Assembly (NCBI RefSeq): GCF_018531125.1
Contig: NZ_JAHDSY010000001.1
Length of the DNA: 64,000 nucleotides
Source: Canibacter zhuwentaonis
GTDB taxonomy: Bacteria > Actinomycetota > Actinomycetes > Actinomycetales > Microbacteriaceae
Reading direction: 5' to 3' (one strand)
The first letter of the stretch is position 1. Every line of letters starts with the position of its first letter. A program made the translations under genes and the position numbers. Shown here one piece after another: positions 8,777 to 17,680 of this stretch. The notes beneath the pieces were generated by a model. The model had not been told where the DNA came from and made no database searches. It saw nothing but the letters and a program-made list of their open reading frames with translations.

Positions 8777-10885
8777 TTAGCTATGAAAACGCTTACCTGA
8801 TACACTTTCAGAAGCTCCTGTGCGGTCAAGGTGTTTGGTGATACCGCCCGCGTGCAGCGGGAAGCCAGCTCCTAGCAGCAGGCACAGGTCGATATCGGCG
8901 ACATCATGCACAACACCTTCCTCAAGCATTATGCTTATTTCAGACGCGAGCTCCTCGCGCACCCGGTGCAAAAGCTCCGCCTCAGTTAGCGGCGTGCTAG
9001 TTGCGGTCGTATCAACATGAGCGGCATTAGAGTCGCGGAAAGCAACAACTTTGCCGACCTCGTTTTTAACCAGCGGATCTTTAACCTCGGCTAAATTGTG
9101 CAGCGTTTCTGAGCGGTAAAACCTGTCAGGGAAGGCGTCGGCCATAATATCCTGAATGTGCGCGGCAACTTTCCACCCGATCAGGTCAATCAGCCGGAAC
9201 GGCCCCATGGGCAGCCCGAGCGGATCGAGCGCTCGCTCAGTAACCCCTATATCGGTTCCGCTGTCGAGCGCGCGGGTTGCCTCGCTGAAGATTTTTGCGA
9301 GCAGCCTGTTTACCACGAATCCCGGGCGATCCGCTGTAATAACAGCGGTTTTGCTGAGCAGTTTAGCAGTATGCAGCGCGGTTGCCAGAGTCTGTTCGTT
9401 CGTGGAATCAGTTTTTACAACCTCAATCAGTGGCATTACAGCAACCGGATTGAAGAAGTGGAAACCGAGCAGGCGCTCAGGGTTTTTAAGCGCGGTGCCA
9501 ATTTCAGCAACCGAGAGTGATGAGGTGTTGGTTGCGAACACGGCAGTGTCCGAAACTATTTGCTCAAACTTTGTAAACACCTCCTGCTTCACAGACAGCT
9601 CTTCAAAAACAGCTTCAATAACCCAGTCGCAGCTGGCGTACTCGCGCGCGTCGGTTGTGCCGCGTAAAAGCGATTTAATGTGGTTGGCGTCGTCTCGGGA
9701 GAGCCTATTTTTGCTAACCAGCGAGTCTATTTCGCCGCGAATATAGGCTATACCGTGATCAACCCTGGCCTGATCGAGATCGGTTATCAGCACCGGCACG
9801 CGCAGCTTGCTTGCAAACAAGAGCGCGAACTGGCTGGCCATAAGACCCGCGCCAATAACCCCAACGCTGTCAATTGGTTTTGCCAGTTCACTAGAGGGCG
9901 CTCCGGCAGGGTTTTTGCCCCGCTTGCGCAACAAATTAAAGGCGTAAAATGAGCTTTTAAATCGGTCATCAGCAATTAGCTCAGTGAGCGCTTCATCCTC
10001 GCGCGCAAAACCTGCGGCGCGGTCATTATCAACGGCAGCACACAGCAGCTCGAGTGCACGATACGGCGCCAGAGCAGCATTTGCTACACGGTTTTGGAGC
10101 GTCTCGCGAGCCTGCGCAACGGTGTTCTGCCAGGCTGCTTTATCGTTGTTTTTAGCTTCACGCAGGAGCTCTACTTCGCCCGTGAGAATGCGATCCGCCC
10201 ACTGCAAAGAGCGTTCTAAAAAGACGGAGCTGTCTATAATCTCGTCAAAAATACCCAGTTGGTGGGCCTGCTTCGGATTTAGCATCCGGTTGTTTTTAAG
10301 CGGATTACTAACAACAACCTCAACGGCCTTCTCAATGCCGATTAGCTGCGGCAGCAGTGTTGAGCCGCCCCAGCCTGGAATTAAGCCGAGATACACCTCG
10401 GGCAGCGCGATCAGTTTAGCGGCGCTGCTCACCGTGCGATAGTCGCAGTTAAGCGCAACCTCGAGCCCGCCCCCGAGCGCCAGCCCGTTAACAAAAGCAA
10501 AACTCGGCACGTTTATACCACCCAGTTTGCCGAGCGCAAAATGCCCAAACTGTGACATCAGCATTATCTTGTCGGTGTCTTTCGTGCTGGCAAACAGCTC
10601 AAGATCAGCTCCCGCAGCAAAGCAGCCGGTTTTGCCGGTTACTGCAATGCCATCTATTGCGCCGTCGTCAGCGCGCTGTGCCAGCTCGTCTAAAACACTG
10701 TTAAGAGCGTCTAGCGAGAGCGGCCCCAGCGTGTTTGGGCGCTTGTCGTGATTGTCGAGGGTGATTAGCGCGATAACCTTGCCAGACGGCAAGGTCACGT
10801 CATTAACGAGTGCCCGGGTTACAACCTCATTGCTTGCGGAGCCAATAATAGGAGAGAAATCAATTGCGTCGTAGGAAGTTGCCAC
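8777..10885 (-). CDS. fadB: Fatty-acid oxidation multifunctional enzyme (enoyl-CoA hydratase / 3-hydroxyacyl-CoA dehydrogenase)
   Basis: 702 residues. The N-terminal crotonase domain (about 1-200) has CFAAGADLELFAS, NGLALGGGLEVALNCDYR and LPEVYLGLIPGWGG. The C-terminal part has the NAD loop VGVIGAGLMASQFA (the third Gly of GxGxxG is Ala) and the dehydrogenase signature GFHFFNPVAVMPLIEVV with its catalytic His, then a second 3HCDH domain to the end. It hydrates enoyl-CoA and oxidises 3-hydroxyacyl-CoA in beta-oxidation. I chose GTG at 10885, six bases beyond the thiolase stop and preceded by AGAAAGG, over a longer frame that would overlap the thiolase. It forms an operon with the thiolase. Confidence 0.93.
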   Translation of the reverse strand: MATSYDAIDFSPIIGSASNEVVTRALVNDVTLPSGKVIALITLDNHDKRPNTLGPLSLDALNSVLDELAQRADDGAIDGIAVTGKTGCFAAGADLELFASTKDTDKIMLMSQFGHFALGKLGGINVPSFAFVNGLALGGGLEVALNCDYRTVSSAAKLIALPEVYLGLIPGWGGSTLLPQLIGIEKAVEVVVSNPLKNNRMLNPKQAHQLGIFDEIIDSSVFLERSLQWADRILTGEVELLREAKNNDKAAWQNTVAQARETLQNRVANAALAPYRALELLCAAVDNDRAAGFAREDEALTELIADDRFKSSFYAFNLLRKRGKNPAGAPSSELAKPIDSVGVIGAGLMASQFALLFASKLRVPVLITDLDQARVDHGIAYIRGEIDSLVSKNRLSRDDANHIKSLLRGTTDAREYASCDWVIEAVFEELSVKQEVFTKFEQIVSDTAVFATNTSSLSVAEIGTALKNPERLLGFHFFNPVAVMPLIEVVKTDSTNEQTLATALHTAKLLSKTAVITADRPGFVVNRLLAKIFSEATRALDSGTDIGVTERALDPLGLPMGPFRLIDLIGWKVAAHIQDIMADAFPDRFYRSETLHNLAEVKDPLVKNEVGKVVAFRDSNAAHVDTTATSTPLTEAELLHRVREELASEISIMLEEGVVHDVADIDLCLLLGAGFPLHAGGITKHLDRTGASESVSGKRFHS

Positions 10886-10890
10886 CGTAG

Positions 10891-12087
10891 TTAGCCTTTC
10901 TTGCCGTTGTAGTGCGGGTTTTCCCAGATCATAGCGCCGCCCTGACCAAGCCCGACGCACATTGCCGCCATGCCGTAGCGCACATCAGGGCGCTGTTCAA
11001 ACTGCTTGGCAAGCTGGATTAGCAGTCGCACACCGGAAGCGGCGAGCGGATGCCCAAGTGCAATCGCGCCACCCCACGGGTTAACACGCGGATCGTCATC
11101 GGCGATGTCGAAATGATCGGTGAATGAGAGCACCTGCACAGCAAAGGCCTCGTTCAGTTCAAACAGACCGATGTCTGAAATATCAAGCCCGGCTCGGCGC
11201 AGCGCTTTTTCAGCTGCGGGAACAGGACCAAGACCCATAACCTCAGGATCCACTCCCGCAAAAGCATAGGTAACCAGATTCATTTTAGAGGCGAACCCGA
11301 GCTCTGCCGCCTTTTCTGAGCTAGCTAGCAGAGCAACGGTTGCGCCGTCGGTGAGCGGTGACGAGTTGCCTGCTGTAACCTTGCCGTTAACGCGGAACGG
11401 GGTTTTCAGTCCGCTCAGCCCCTCAAGCGTTGTGCTTGGGCGGCGTCCTTCGTCTTCGCTCACGAGCCGCCAGCCACCCTCATCGGTGACGGCAACAGGA
11501 ACCAGATCAGCCTGAATATAACCGTTCTGATACGCAGCCTCCGCTTTAAGCTGTGAGTTTAGCGCGTACTGATCCGCCCGCTCCTTGGTTAGATGCGGAA
11601 AACGATCGTGCAATTTTTCTGCGGTGTTGCCCATATTGAGCGCTGCTTCTGAAAGTTTGTTTTCTGCGAAAAATCGCGGATTCGCATGGCTGGCAAATCG
11701 CATCGGGTGTTTGCCCATGTGCTCAACTCCGCCGGCGATTGTAAGATCCGCGTGCCCCGCAGCAATTACGCTCGCCAGCAGCGATGTTGTTGTCATTGCA
11801 CCGGCGCACATTCTGTCGAGCGCGAACCCAGGCACGGTTTCAGGCAGCCCTGCGAGCATTCCCACGGTGCGTCCTAGTGTAAGCCCCTGGTCTTGCTCCT
11901 GTGTGGTTGCTGCTATCCCCACATCATCAATTTCCGCGAGCGGCAGCTCCGGATTGCGTGCGAGCAAGCCCTGTAGTGCTTTCACCGCTAGATCATCCGC
12001 GCGAGTTTGCCAGTAAGATCCTTTATGACCTGCGCGCCCAAACGGGGTACGCACGCCATCAATAAACGATACTTGCTTTTTAGTCAC
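10891..12087 (-). CDS. fadA: Acetyl-CoA C-acyltransferase (thiolase)
   Basis: 398 residues, normal for the family. The nucleophilic Cys lies in DRMCAGAMTT, the His in GGAIALGHPLAASGVRL, and the second Cys in MCVGLGQGGAMIWE, so the catalytic set is complete. It cleaves 3-ketoacyl-CoA to acetyl-CoA and a shortened acyl-CoA. The start is GTG at 12087 with GGAGG at 12092-12096. It is the first gene of a two-gene beta-oxidation operon. No acyl-CoA dehydrogenase or ligase gene is in the window. Confidence 0.95.
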   Translation of the reverse strand: MTKKQVSFIDGVRTPFGRAGHKGSYWQTRADDLAVKALQGLLARNPELPLAEIDDVGIAATTQEQDQGLTLGRTVGMLAGLPETVPGFALDRMCAGAMTTTSLLASVIAAGHADLTIAGGVEHMGKHPMRFASHANPRFFAENKLSEAALNMGNTAEKLHDRFPHLTKERADQYALNSQLKAEAAYQNGYIQADLVPVAVTDEGGWRLVSEDEGRRPSTTLEGLSGLKTPFRVNGKVTAGNSSPLTDGATVALLASSEKAAELGFASKMNLVTYAFAGVDPEVMGLGPVPAAEKALRRAGLDISDIGLFELNEAFAVQVLSFTDHFDIADDDPRVNPWGGAIALGHPLAASGVRLLIQLAKQFEQRPDVRYGMAAMCVGLGQGGAMIWENPHYNGKKG

Positions 12088-12172
12088 ACTGCCTCCTATA
12101 ACGTGTAACGAGTGCCAAATACACTAGATATTTTGCCAGCCGTGGCTGTGTTTTTACCGCATATTTACCAGC

Positions 12173-13375
12173 TTATGATTTTGCTTTAGGTGTTTTCTGC
12201 AGCGCATTCCATAGTGGGTCACAAATCAGTTCGCCCTGCCATTTTCGAGCTCCCGCGCGTGAGATGGCTTTTTTGAACTCATCGCGTGTTTTGCAGTCGC
12301 CGTGCGCGATCAAGATTTGCTTTAGAGTTTCGGAATTAAGTAGCACACTGCGGGGCACATTTTGGGACTGCGCAATAGCATCAAGGGTTTTAAAAGCTGC
12401 GGCTCGCTGCTGTTTCTGTGCGGTAGTTAGTTTTTCGCCGTGTTTCATAATATCTTTGAGCTTTTCGTCCATCTCGCTGCGGCGCGCTCTAACAATGGCG
12501 CGCCAAAAACTGTCGTGATAGATTTGTGCGTATCTGCGGCGGAAGCCAGGCACTCTATTAAGCGCAGCTTGATTGCGTGGATGCGCTTCAGCAATCGCAA
12601 TAATCACGCTATCGGGCAGTAGCTGGTGGGTTGGAATGTCGGTTCTCTCTGCAATAGCAAGTCTTTCTTGATACAGCGCCCGCGCAACTTTCAAAGCCCT
12701 GATATCTGATGAAATTTTGTTAATTCCAGAGAGCTTGCAGTGCCACGCCTTAGCTTTAACGGGCTGTTGCTGCCGCTGCAGCAGCGCCCGCATTTCCTGC
12801 GAGATAACATTGCTTTTCTTAGCTTCTTTAGCGAGTTTGACCTGCTGGGCTTTAATCTGGTGCAGCAGCGCCACGTCTAACGCAGCATACTGCTGCCATT
12901 TCACAGGGATTGGGCGTGTCGCCCAGTTTTCAGCAGAGTGGGTCTTGTTGAGCTTAATGCGTAACAAATTTTCAACTATTGCGCCAAGACCTATCGCCTT
13001 ATCGCCCAGTATTTGAGCTGCCAGCTGCGTGTCCCACAGGCGCGTGGGGTGCAGCCCCAGTTTCGTCAGCTGCGGCAGATCGTTAGAGCCGGCGTGTAGA
13101 ATCCACTCGCACTTGTTAATTACAGCAGCTAGCTGTGTAAGATCGTTAACAGCTATCGGGTCTATCAAAAATATTGCGCTGTTTTTTCGTTTTACTTGCA
13201 CCAAATAGGCTTTTTGATTGTGTCGGTAGCCGCTAGCACGTTCTGTGTCGATGGCGACCGGACCGCTAGCTGCGGTGAGCTGCGCAACCGCCCGGGCAAG
13301 TGCTTCCTGAGTATCAACTAGAAGCCAGCTAATATCGAGCTCGTTCTGCGGGGTGAATTTTTCGTGATTTCGCAT
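12173..13375 (-). CDS. rnd: Ribonuclease D family 3'-5' exoribonuclease with HRDC domain
   Basis: 400 residues. The DEDDy exonuclease motifs are visible: IDTERASGYRH (Exo I), LHAGSNDLPQL (Exo II) and YAALDVALLHQI (Exo III with Tyr). An HRDC-like helical region follows (LAIAERTDIPTHQLLPDSVI). It trims the 3' ends of tRNA precursors and other RNAs. I chose the ATG at 13375, eight bases after the DUF3000 stop, because the longer frame would overlap that gene. The rnd-DUF3000 pairing is a common actinobacterial arrangement. Confidence 0.93.
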   Translation of the reverse strand: MRNHEKFTPQNELDISWLLVDTQEALARAVAQLTAASGPVAIDTERASGYRHNQKAYLVQVKRKNSAIFLIDPIAVNDLTQLAAVINKCEWILHAGSNDLPQLTKLGLHPTRLWDTQLAAQILGDKAIGLGAIVENLLRIKLNKTHSAENWATRPIPVKWQQYAALDVALLHQIKAQQVKLAKEAKKSNVISQEMRALLQRQQQPVKAKAWHCKLSGINKISSDIRALKVARALYQERLAIAERTDIPTHQLLPDSVIIAIAEAHPRNQAALNRVPGFRRRYAQIYHDSFWRAIVRARRSEMDEKLKDIMKHGEKLTTAQKQQRAAAFKTLDAIAQSQNVPRSVLLNSETLKQILIAHGDCKTRDEFKKAISRAGARKWQGELICDPLWNALQKTPKAKS

Positions 13376-13382
13376 ACTGTAT

Positions 13383-13991
13383 CTAAATTTTTTGCTTATT
13401 GTATGCTGCCAGCGACGCCACGCCCGCTTCGTGATCAAGCCCCGCCAGCAGGCAGATCAGCTGTCCCCAAGCGCTGAGGTGAGCGCCCATATGCTGCGGT
13501 TCAGGTGTCCACGAGGCGCGTATCTGCAGCTGCGATCCGCTGCCAGAGCTGGCTAGCCTGCCATAGCCGGTAGAAGTCGTAACTGTGGCGGTGCCAGCAA
13601 TTTCGGTGTGCCCTGCGTGCTCGCTAGCAAGCGCCGTAGCAAGCCACTGCCACGCAACGTCTGCAATTAGCGGATCAGTGCCAAGCTCAACTTCAATATT
13701 GCTCTGCGCGTAACAGACAACTCTAAAATCACCCTGCCAGATATCGCGCTGGGCTGGATCGTAGAGCAGCGCAAACCGCCCGCAGCCCACGTTATTGTCA
13801 AGCACCGCGCCTGCGCCGCGAATCCCGCTGCCGCTGTTGTTAATAGCAGCTCCTGCGGCGTAACTGTGCGGCGCAAGCTGCTGTGGTGCGATTATTTCGC
13901 AAAAATCTAGTTCGTGCCGGAGCGTTGTCTGCCGCAACTGGGCAACCGCGAGCGCGAAAGCTTCGGGAATAAAACCTGTGTTATTGGGCAC
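13383..13991 (-). CDS. DUF3000 family protein
   Basis: 202 residues. The N-terminal pattern FALAVAQLRQTTLRHELDFCEI, followed by APQQLAPHSYA, matches DUF3000, an actinobacterial family of unknown role usually found just upstream of the RNase D gene, as here. No catalytic motif, signal peptide or membrane helix is visible. Many alanines and short hydrophobic strands suggest a compact soluble protein. It is probably co-transcribed with rnd. Confidence 0.88.
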   Translation of the reverse strand: MPNNTGFIPEAFALAVAQLRQTTLRHELDFCEIIAPQQLAPHSYAAGAAINNSGSGIRGAGAVLDNNVGCGRFALLYDPAQRDIWQGDFRVVCYAQSNIEVELGTDPLIADVAWQWLATALASEHAGHTEIAGTATVTTSTGYGRLASSGSGSQLQIRASWTPEPQHMGAHLSAWGQLICLLAGLDHEAGVASLAAYNKQKI

Positions 13992-14046
13992 AGTTTAAGT
14001 TTAAAATGAGTTTTATCTGTGGGATTTAAGGCGCGCCGAAAATAGT

Positions 14047-15141
14047 GTGGCTAAAATTATGTTTGCTATGAACTTAAAAAAGCTTAAAATAGTTTCTCGC
14101 ACGCCCAGAGTTAGTGGGCAGCAGATCGCCAACAATCTAGTGCCCCCGCCGCAGTTTAACTCAGCCAGTTTTGCGTCGTACATTCCTGATACGGAATATC
14201 CCTCGCAGGAACAGGCGCGAGATTTGCTGCGTGGCTTTGTGAGTGGGGCAGCAGCTCCTGCGGGGCAGGAGACAAGCATATTTTTTGGGTTCTTGCGCAA
14301 AAAAAAGCAGCCCGCACAAGCTGCGACAGAAAGTGCTGTTGCAACGCTCCCCGCGGATAAACAGGGCGTTTATCTTGACGGTGGATTCGGCGTTGGTAAA
14401 ACGCACTTGCTTGCGGCGGCGTGGCACGCGCAGCCTGGAAAAAAATATTTCGGCACTTTTATTCAGTACACCGTGCTTGTTGGAGCGCTCGGATACAACG
14501 GCGCAAGTGACATATTGCGCGGCGCAAAATTGATTTGCATTGACGAGTTTGAACTTGATGATCCTGGTGACACAATGCTGATGACGCGGCTGATTAAAGA
14601 CCTCACCGCAACGGGTTCAAAGTTTATTGCAACCAGCAACACTCCGCCTAACGCGCTGGGTGAGGGGCGTTTTGCGGCGGCAGATTTTATGCGCGAAATT
14701 CAGGCGATGAGTGACAAGTTCACAACGATTCGGATAGAGGGTAAAGACTATAGGCAGCGCGATATTGAGGGTGTTGCCAGTGTTTGCACAGCCGCTGAGC
14801 TGGCAGAAGTTGTTGTAACGGCACAGACGCGGGGCGAGAGCGTGTCGTATGATGATTTCCAGGAGCTTTTGGCGCACCTTGCCAGAGTGCACCAGGCCAG
14901 CTACGCTGAACTTATTGCGGGGCTTGATTTGATCGTGCTTAGTGACTGTGCGGAGCTAACGGATCAGTCTGCGGCGCTGCGGTTTGTGGCGTTTATTGAC
15001 CGGGTCTATGACGCGCAGATTCCCGTGCGCGCTAGCGGAGTGCCGCTAAACATGATTTTCGGCGGCGGTATGCTCGACGGCGGATACCGCAAAAAGTATC
15101 TGCGCTGTATGTCGCGCGTTAACGCGCTCTGTTCAGCCTAG
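14047..15141 (+). CDS. zapE: Cell division ATPase ZapE (AFG1-like)
   Basis: 364 residues. The ZapE/AFG1 P-loop GVYLDGGFGVGKTHLLAA is followed by the Walker B stretch LICIDEFELDDPGDTM and a sensor-like FIATSNTPPNALGEGRF, all family signatures. In other bacteria ZapE is an ATPase that affects the Z ring. A GTG at 14047 gives the longest protein; in-frame ATGs at 14059 and 14068 are equally possible because no clear ribosome site is present. It converges on ctaA with only six bases between the stops. There is no room for a separate terminator. Confidence 0.93.
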   Translation: MAKIMFAMNLKKLKIVSRTPRVSGQQIANNLVPPPQFNSASFASYIPDTEYPSQEQARDLLRGFVSGAAAPAGQETSIFFGFLRKKKQPAQAATESAVATLPADKQGVYLDGGFGVGKTHLLAAAWHAQPGKKYFGTFIQYTVLVGALGYNGASDILRGAKLICIDEFELDDPGDTMLMTRLIKDLTATGSKFIATSNTPPNALGEGRFAAADFMREIQAMSDKFTTIRIEGKDYRQRDIEGVASVCTAAELAEVVVTAQTRGESVSYDDFQELLAHLARVHQASYAELIAGLDLIVLSDCAELTDQSAALRFVAFIDRVYDAQIPVRASGVPLNMIFGGGMLDGGYRKKYLRCMSRVNALCSA

Positions 15142-15147
15142 TGGCTG

Positions 15148-16065
15148 TTACCGTGCCTGGCGAGTGTTACTCAGATACGCGGGTACGGCGAGCGCCACGG
15201 TTACTGCGGCTAGCACCATGTGCGTTCCTACAAACAGCGGTGGTAACCCGGTGCGCGCTTGATACACTCCAATAACAATCTGTGCCAAAATCGTTGCTGT
15301 TAAGGCAAGCAACCAGCGCGCGGCCGCAAACTTTCGCATCATCGCGATCGTGGTTGTGAGCAGCGCCGCAGCCAACAGCATATACCCGGGCAGTGAGTGC
15401 AGGTGTGCGAGAGCTCCTGCGTCCACTCCGGAGCGAATGACGTTCTGATCACCCGAGTGCGGACCTGCTGATGTGGTTACAACACCCGCAATAATTGTGA
15501 GCATCAAAAAGACGTTCAGCACGCCGGTTAGTAACGCAAAATAGGGCGGCACAGTGGCAGTTTTTGTGACCCTGCAGCGGGGGAGCAGGTATACCGTCGC
15601 TGCGGTCACACCAACGAGCAGAATCGAGGCGAAATAGTGAAATCCCACAATTGTAGGGTTTAGCCCTGTATGCACTGTTATGCCGCCAACAATCGCCTGC
15701 GCAATAATACCCAAAATAACTATTACCGCGAGCTGAAACAGGTCTTTTCGCTGTTTGCGGATCGGCAGCACCAGCACCAAAACAGCCAGCGCAATAATGC
15801 CTAGTACGCCTGTCATTAGCCGGTTGCCAAACTCGATAATGCTGTGCCAGTCAAGCTCCTGAGTTGGCACGAGCGAGTCTGGCGTACACGTTGGCCAGGT
15901 GGGGCATCCCAGCCCGGAGCCGGTTAGGCGCACTGTGCCGCCGGTGCCGATAATTGCAATATTTGCCAGCAGAGATGCCCAGCTGAACCCCTTTAGCGCT
16001 CGTGTGTGCCACACAGGAACGATGCTATCTCGTGATCCGCTTGAAATATTTGAGTGCGAGGACAT
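15148..16065 (-). CDS. ctaA: Haem A synthase (COX15/CtaA)
   Basis: 305 residues with about eight hydrophobic helices. Conserved COX15 features are present: GTVRLTGSGLGCPTWPTC near the N-terminus, EFGNRLMTGVLG, GGITVHTGLNPTIVGFHYF and LHSLPGYMLL, supplying the haem-ligand histidines. It oxidises haem O to haem A for the aa3 oxidase encoded in this window. The ATG at 16065 is preceded by AAAGGAG. It diverges from the suf operon across 195 bases. Confidence 0.93.
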   Translation of the reverse strand: MSSHSNISSGSRDSIVPVWHTRALKGFSWASLLANIAIIGTGGTVRLTGSGLGCPTWPTCTPDSLVPTQELDWHSIIEFGNRLMTGVLGIIALAVLVLVLPIRKQRKDLFQLAVIVILGIIAQAIVGGITVHTGLNPTIVGFHYFASILLVGVTAATVYLLPRCRVTKTATVPPYFALLTGVLNVFLMLTIIAGVVTTSAGPHSGDQNVIRSGVDAGALAHLHSLPGYMLLAAALLTTTIAMMRKFAAARWLLALTATILAQIVIGVYQARTGLPPLFVGTHMVLAAVTVALAVPAYLSNTRQAR

Positions 16066-16149
16066 TAAACTCCTTTAGCGTAGCTTAGGCTGTAAAAACA
16101 GCGCTATCAGGTTTTTGAGCTGCAGCGTGTTAGTATCTTTTTACTGGTT

Positions 16150-16169
16150 ATTTATCTTTTAAGATAAAT
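16150..16169. promoter_or_regulatory. 20-base inverted repeat in the ctaA-sufB divergent promoter region
   Basis: Two nine-base arms (ATTTATCTT and its complement AAGATAAAT) are separated by TT. The element lies about 90 bases before sufB and 85 before ctaA, the expected zone for an operator. It does not match the SufR or DtxR/IdeR consensus sequences I know. It may bind an unidentified regulator. No sufR gene is next to it. Confidence 0.45.
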
Positions 16170-16260
16170 GATGTTACAAATTAATTTTACTTCACTGCCC
16201 CTATAAAACTCAGAGAATCTGGGCAATAAAGCGGTGTAATTAGTAAGGAAGGAAGGTGCA

Positions 16261-17679
16261 ATGACTGATATTCTCATTGATCGCCCCGAGCTGCAAGATC
16301 TTGGTAACTATGAATTTGGTTGGCACGACTCGGACTTTGCGGGCGAAAGCGCCAAAAGAGGTTTGAGCGAAGAGGTTGTGCGCAATATTTCCGAGCTTAA
16401 AAAAGAGCCGAAGTGGATGCTGCAGCGCAGGCTAAAAGCGCTGCAGCTGTTTGAGCGCAAGCCGATGCCGCAGTGGGGAGCGGATCTTTCTGAAATAGAC
16501 TTCGATAAGATTAAATATTTTGTGCGCTCAACAGAACGCCAGGCGCAGAGCTGGGAAGATTTACCAGAAGACATTAAAACAACCTACGAGCGTCTGGGTA
16601 TTCCTGAGGCCGAGCGGCAACGCTTGGTCGCCGGTGTTGCAGCGCAGTACGAATCTGAGGTTGTATACCACCAGATCCGCGAAGATCTTGAAAAGCAGGG
16701 CGTTATCTTTCTTGACACTGATACCGCGCTGCAGGAGCATCCCGAGGTTTTTCAGGAGTATTTCGGCACTGTAATTCCGTCGGGCGATAATAAGTTTGCG
16801 GCTCTTAACACGGCTGTGTGGTCTGGTGGGTCGTTTGTGTACGTTCCCAAGGGCGTGCATGTTGAGATTCCGCTGCAGGCGTATTTCCGTATTAACACGG
16901 AGAATATGGGGCAGTTTGAACGCACTCTGATTATTGCCGACGAGGGCAGCTATGTGCACTATATTGAGGGCTGCACAGCGCCTATTTACAAGACTGACTC
17001 GCTGCACTCTGCCGTTGTTGAGATTATCGTGAAGAAGAACGCTCGCGTGCGCTACACAACGATTCAAAACTGGTCAACCAACGTTTACAACCTGGTTACC
17101 AAGCGTGCGATTGCTGAAGAGGGCGCAACCATGGAGTGGGTTGATGGCAACATCGGCTCTAAGGTTACCATGAAGTACCCGGCGATTTATCTAACCGGGG
17201 CTTACGCAAAGGGCGAAACTCTTTCGGTGGCGTTTGCTGGTCCCGGGCAGCACCAGGATGCTGGCGCAAAAATGATCCATATGGCACCGCACACGCAGTC
17301 GTCTATAGTTTCTAAATCAATTGCGCGCGGTGGCGGTCGTGCGGGGTATCGCGGTGAGGTGAAAATCGCTGAAAACGCGCACCACTCTGCGAATTCTGTT
17401 ATCTGTGACGCGTTGCTCGTGGATCGCATTTCGCGTTCTGACACGTATCCGGCAATTGATATTCGTGTTGACGATGTGCAGCTAGGGCACGAAGCCACGG
17501 TAACCAAGGTTAGTGAGGCGCAGCTGTTCTATTTGATGAGTCGTGGGCTTGATGAGACCGAGGCGATGAGCATGATTGTACGCGGCTTTATTGAACCGAT
17601 CGCGCGCGAGCTGCCTATGGAGTATGCACTCGAGCTAAATAAACTGATTGACATGAGCATGGAAGGGTCAGTGGGCTAG
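16261..17679 (+). CDS. sufB: Fe-S cluster assembly scaffold SufB
   Basis: 472 residues, standard length. Conserved blocks include the N-terminal YEFGWHDSDFAGESAKRGL, GGSFVYVPKGVHVEIPLQ, YVHYIEGCTAP and the C-terminal ENAHHSANSVICDALL. The cysteine in the latter is one of the conserved SufB cysteines. SufB forms the SufBC2D scaffold on which Fe-S clusters are built. The ATG at 16261 follows AAGGAAGGAAGG. It is the first gene of sufB-sufD-Rieske-sufC-sufT. Confidence 0.97.
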   Translation: MTDILIDRPELQDLGNYEFGWHDSDFAGESAKRGLSEEVVRNISELKKEPKWMLQRRLKALQLFERKPMPQWGADLSEIDFDKIKYFVRSTERQAQSWEDLPEDIKTTYERLGIPEAERQRLVAGVAAQYESEVVYHQIREDLEKQGVIFLDTDTALQEHPEVFQEYFGTVIPSGDNKFAALNTAVWSGGSFVYVPKGVHVEIPLQAYFRINTENMGQFERTLIIADEGSYVHYIEGCTAPIYKTDSLHSAVVEIIVKKNARVRYTTIQNWSTNVYNLVTKRAIAEEGATMEWVDGNIGSKVTMKYPAIYLTGAYAKGETLSVAFAGPGQHQDAGAKMIHMAPHTQSSIVSKSIARGGGRAGYRGEVKIAENAHHSANSVICDALLVDRISRSDTYPAIDIRVDDVQLGHEATVTKVSEAQLFYLMSRGLDETEAMSMIVRGFIEPIARELPMEYALELNKLIDMSMEGSVG

Positions 17680-17680
17680 T

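Noticed and set aside
9156..9746. 196-codon rightward frame opposite fadB-like gene
   Set aside because: Ser-rich antisense shadow of a clear multifunctional enzyme.
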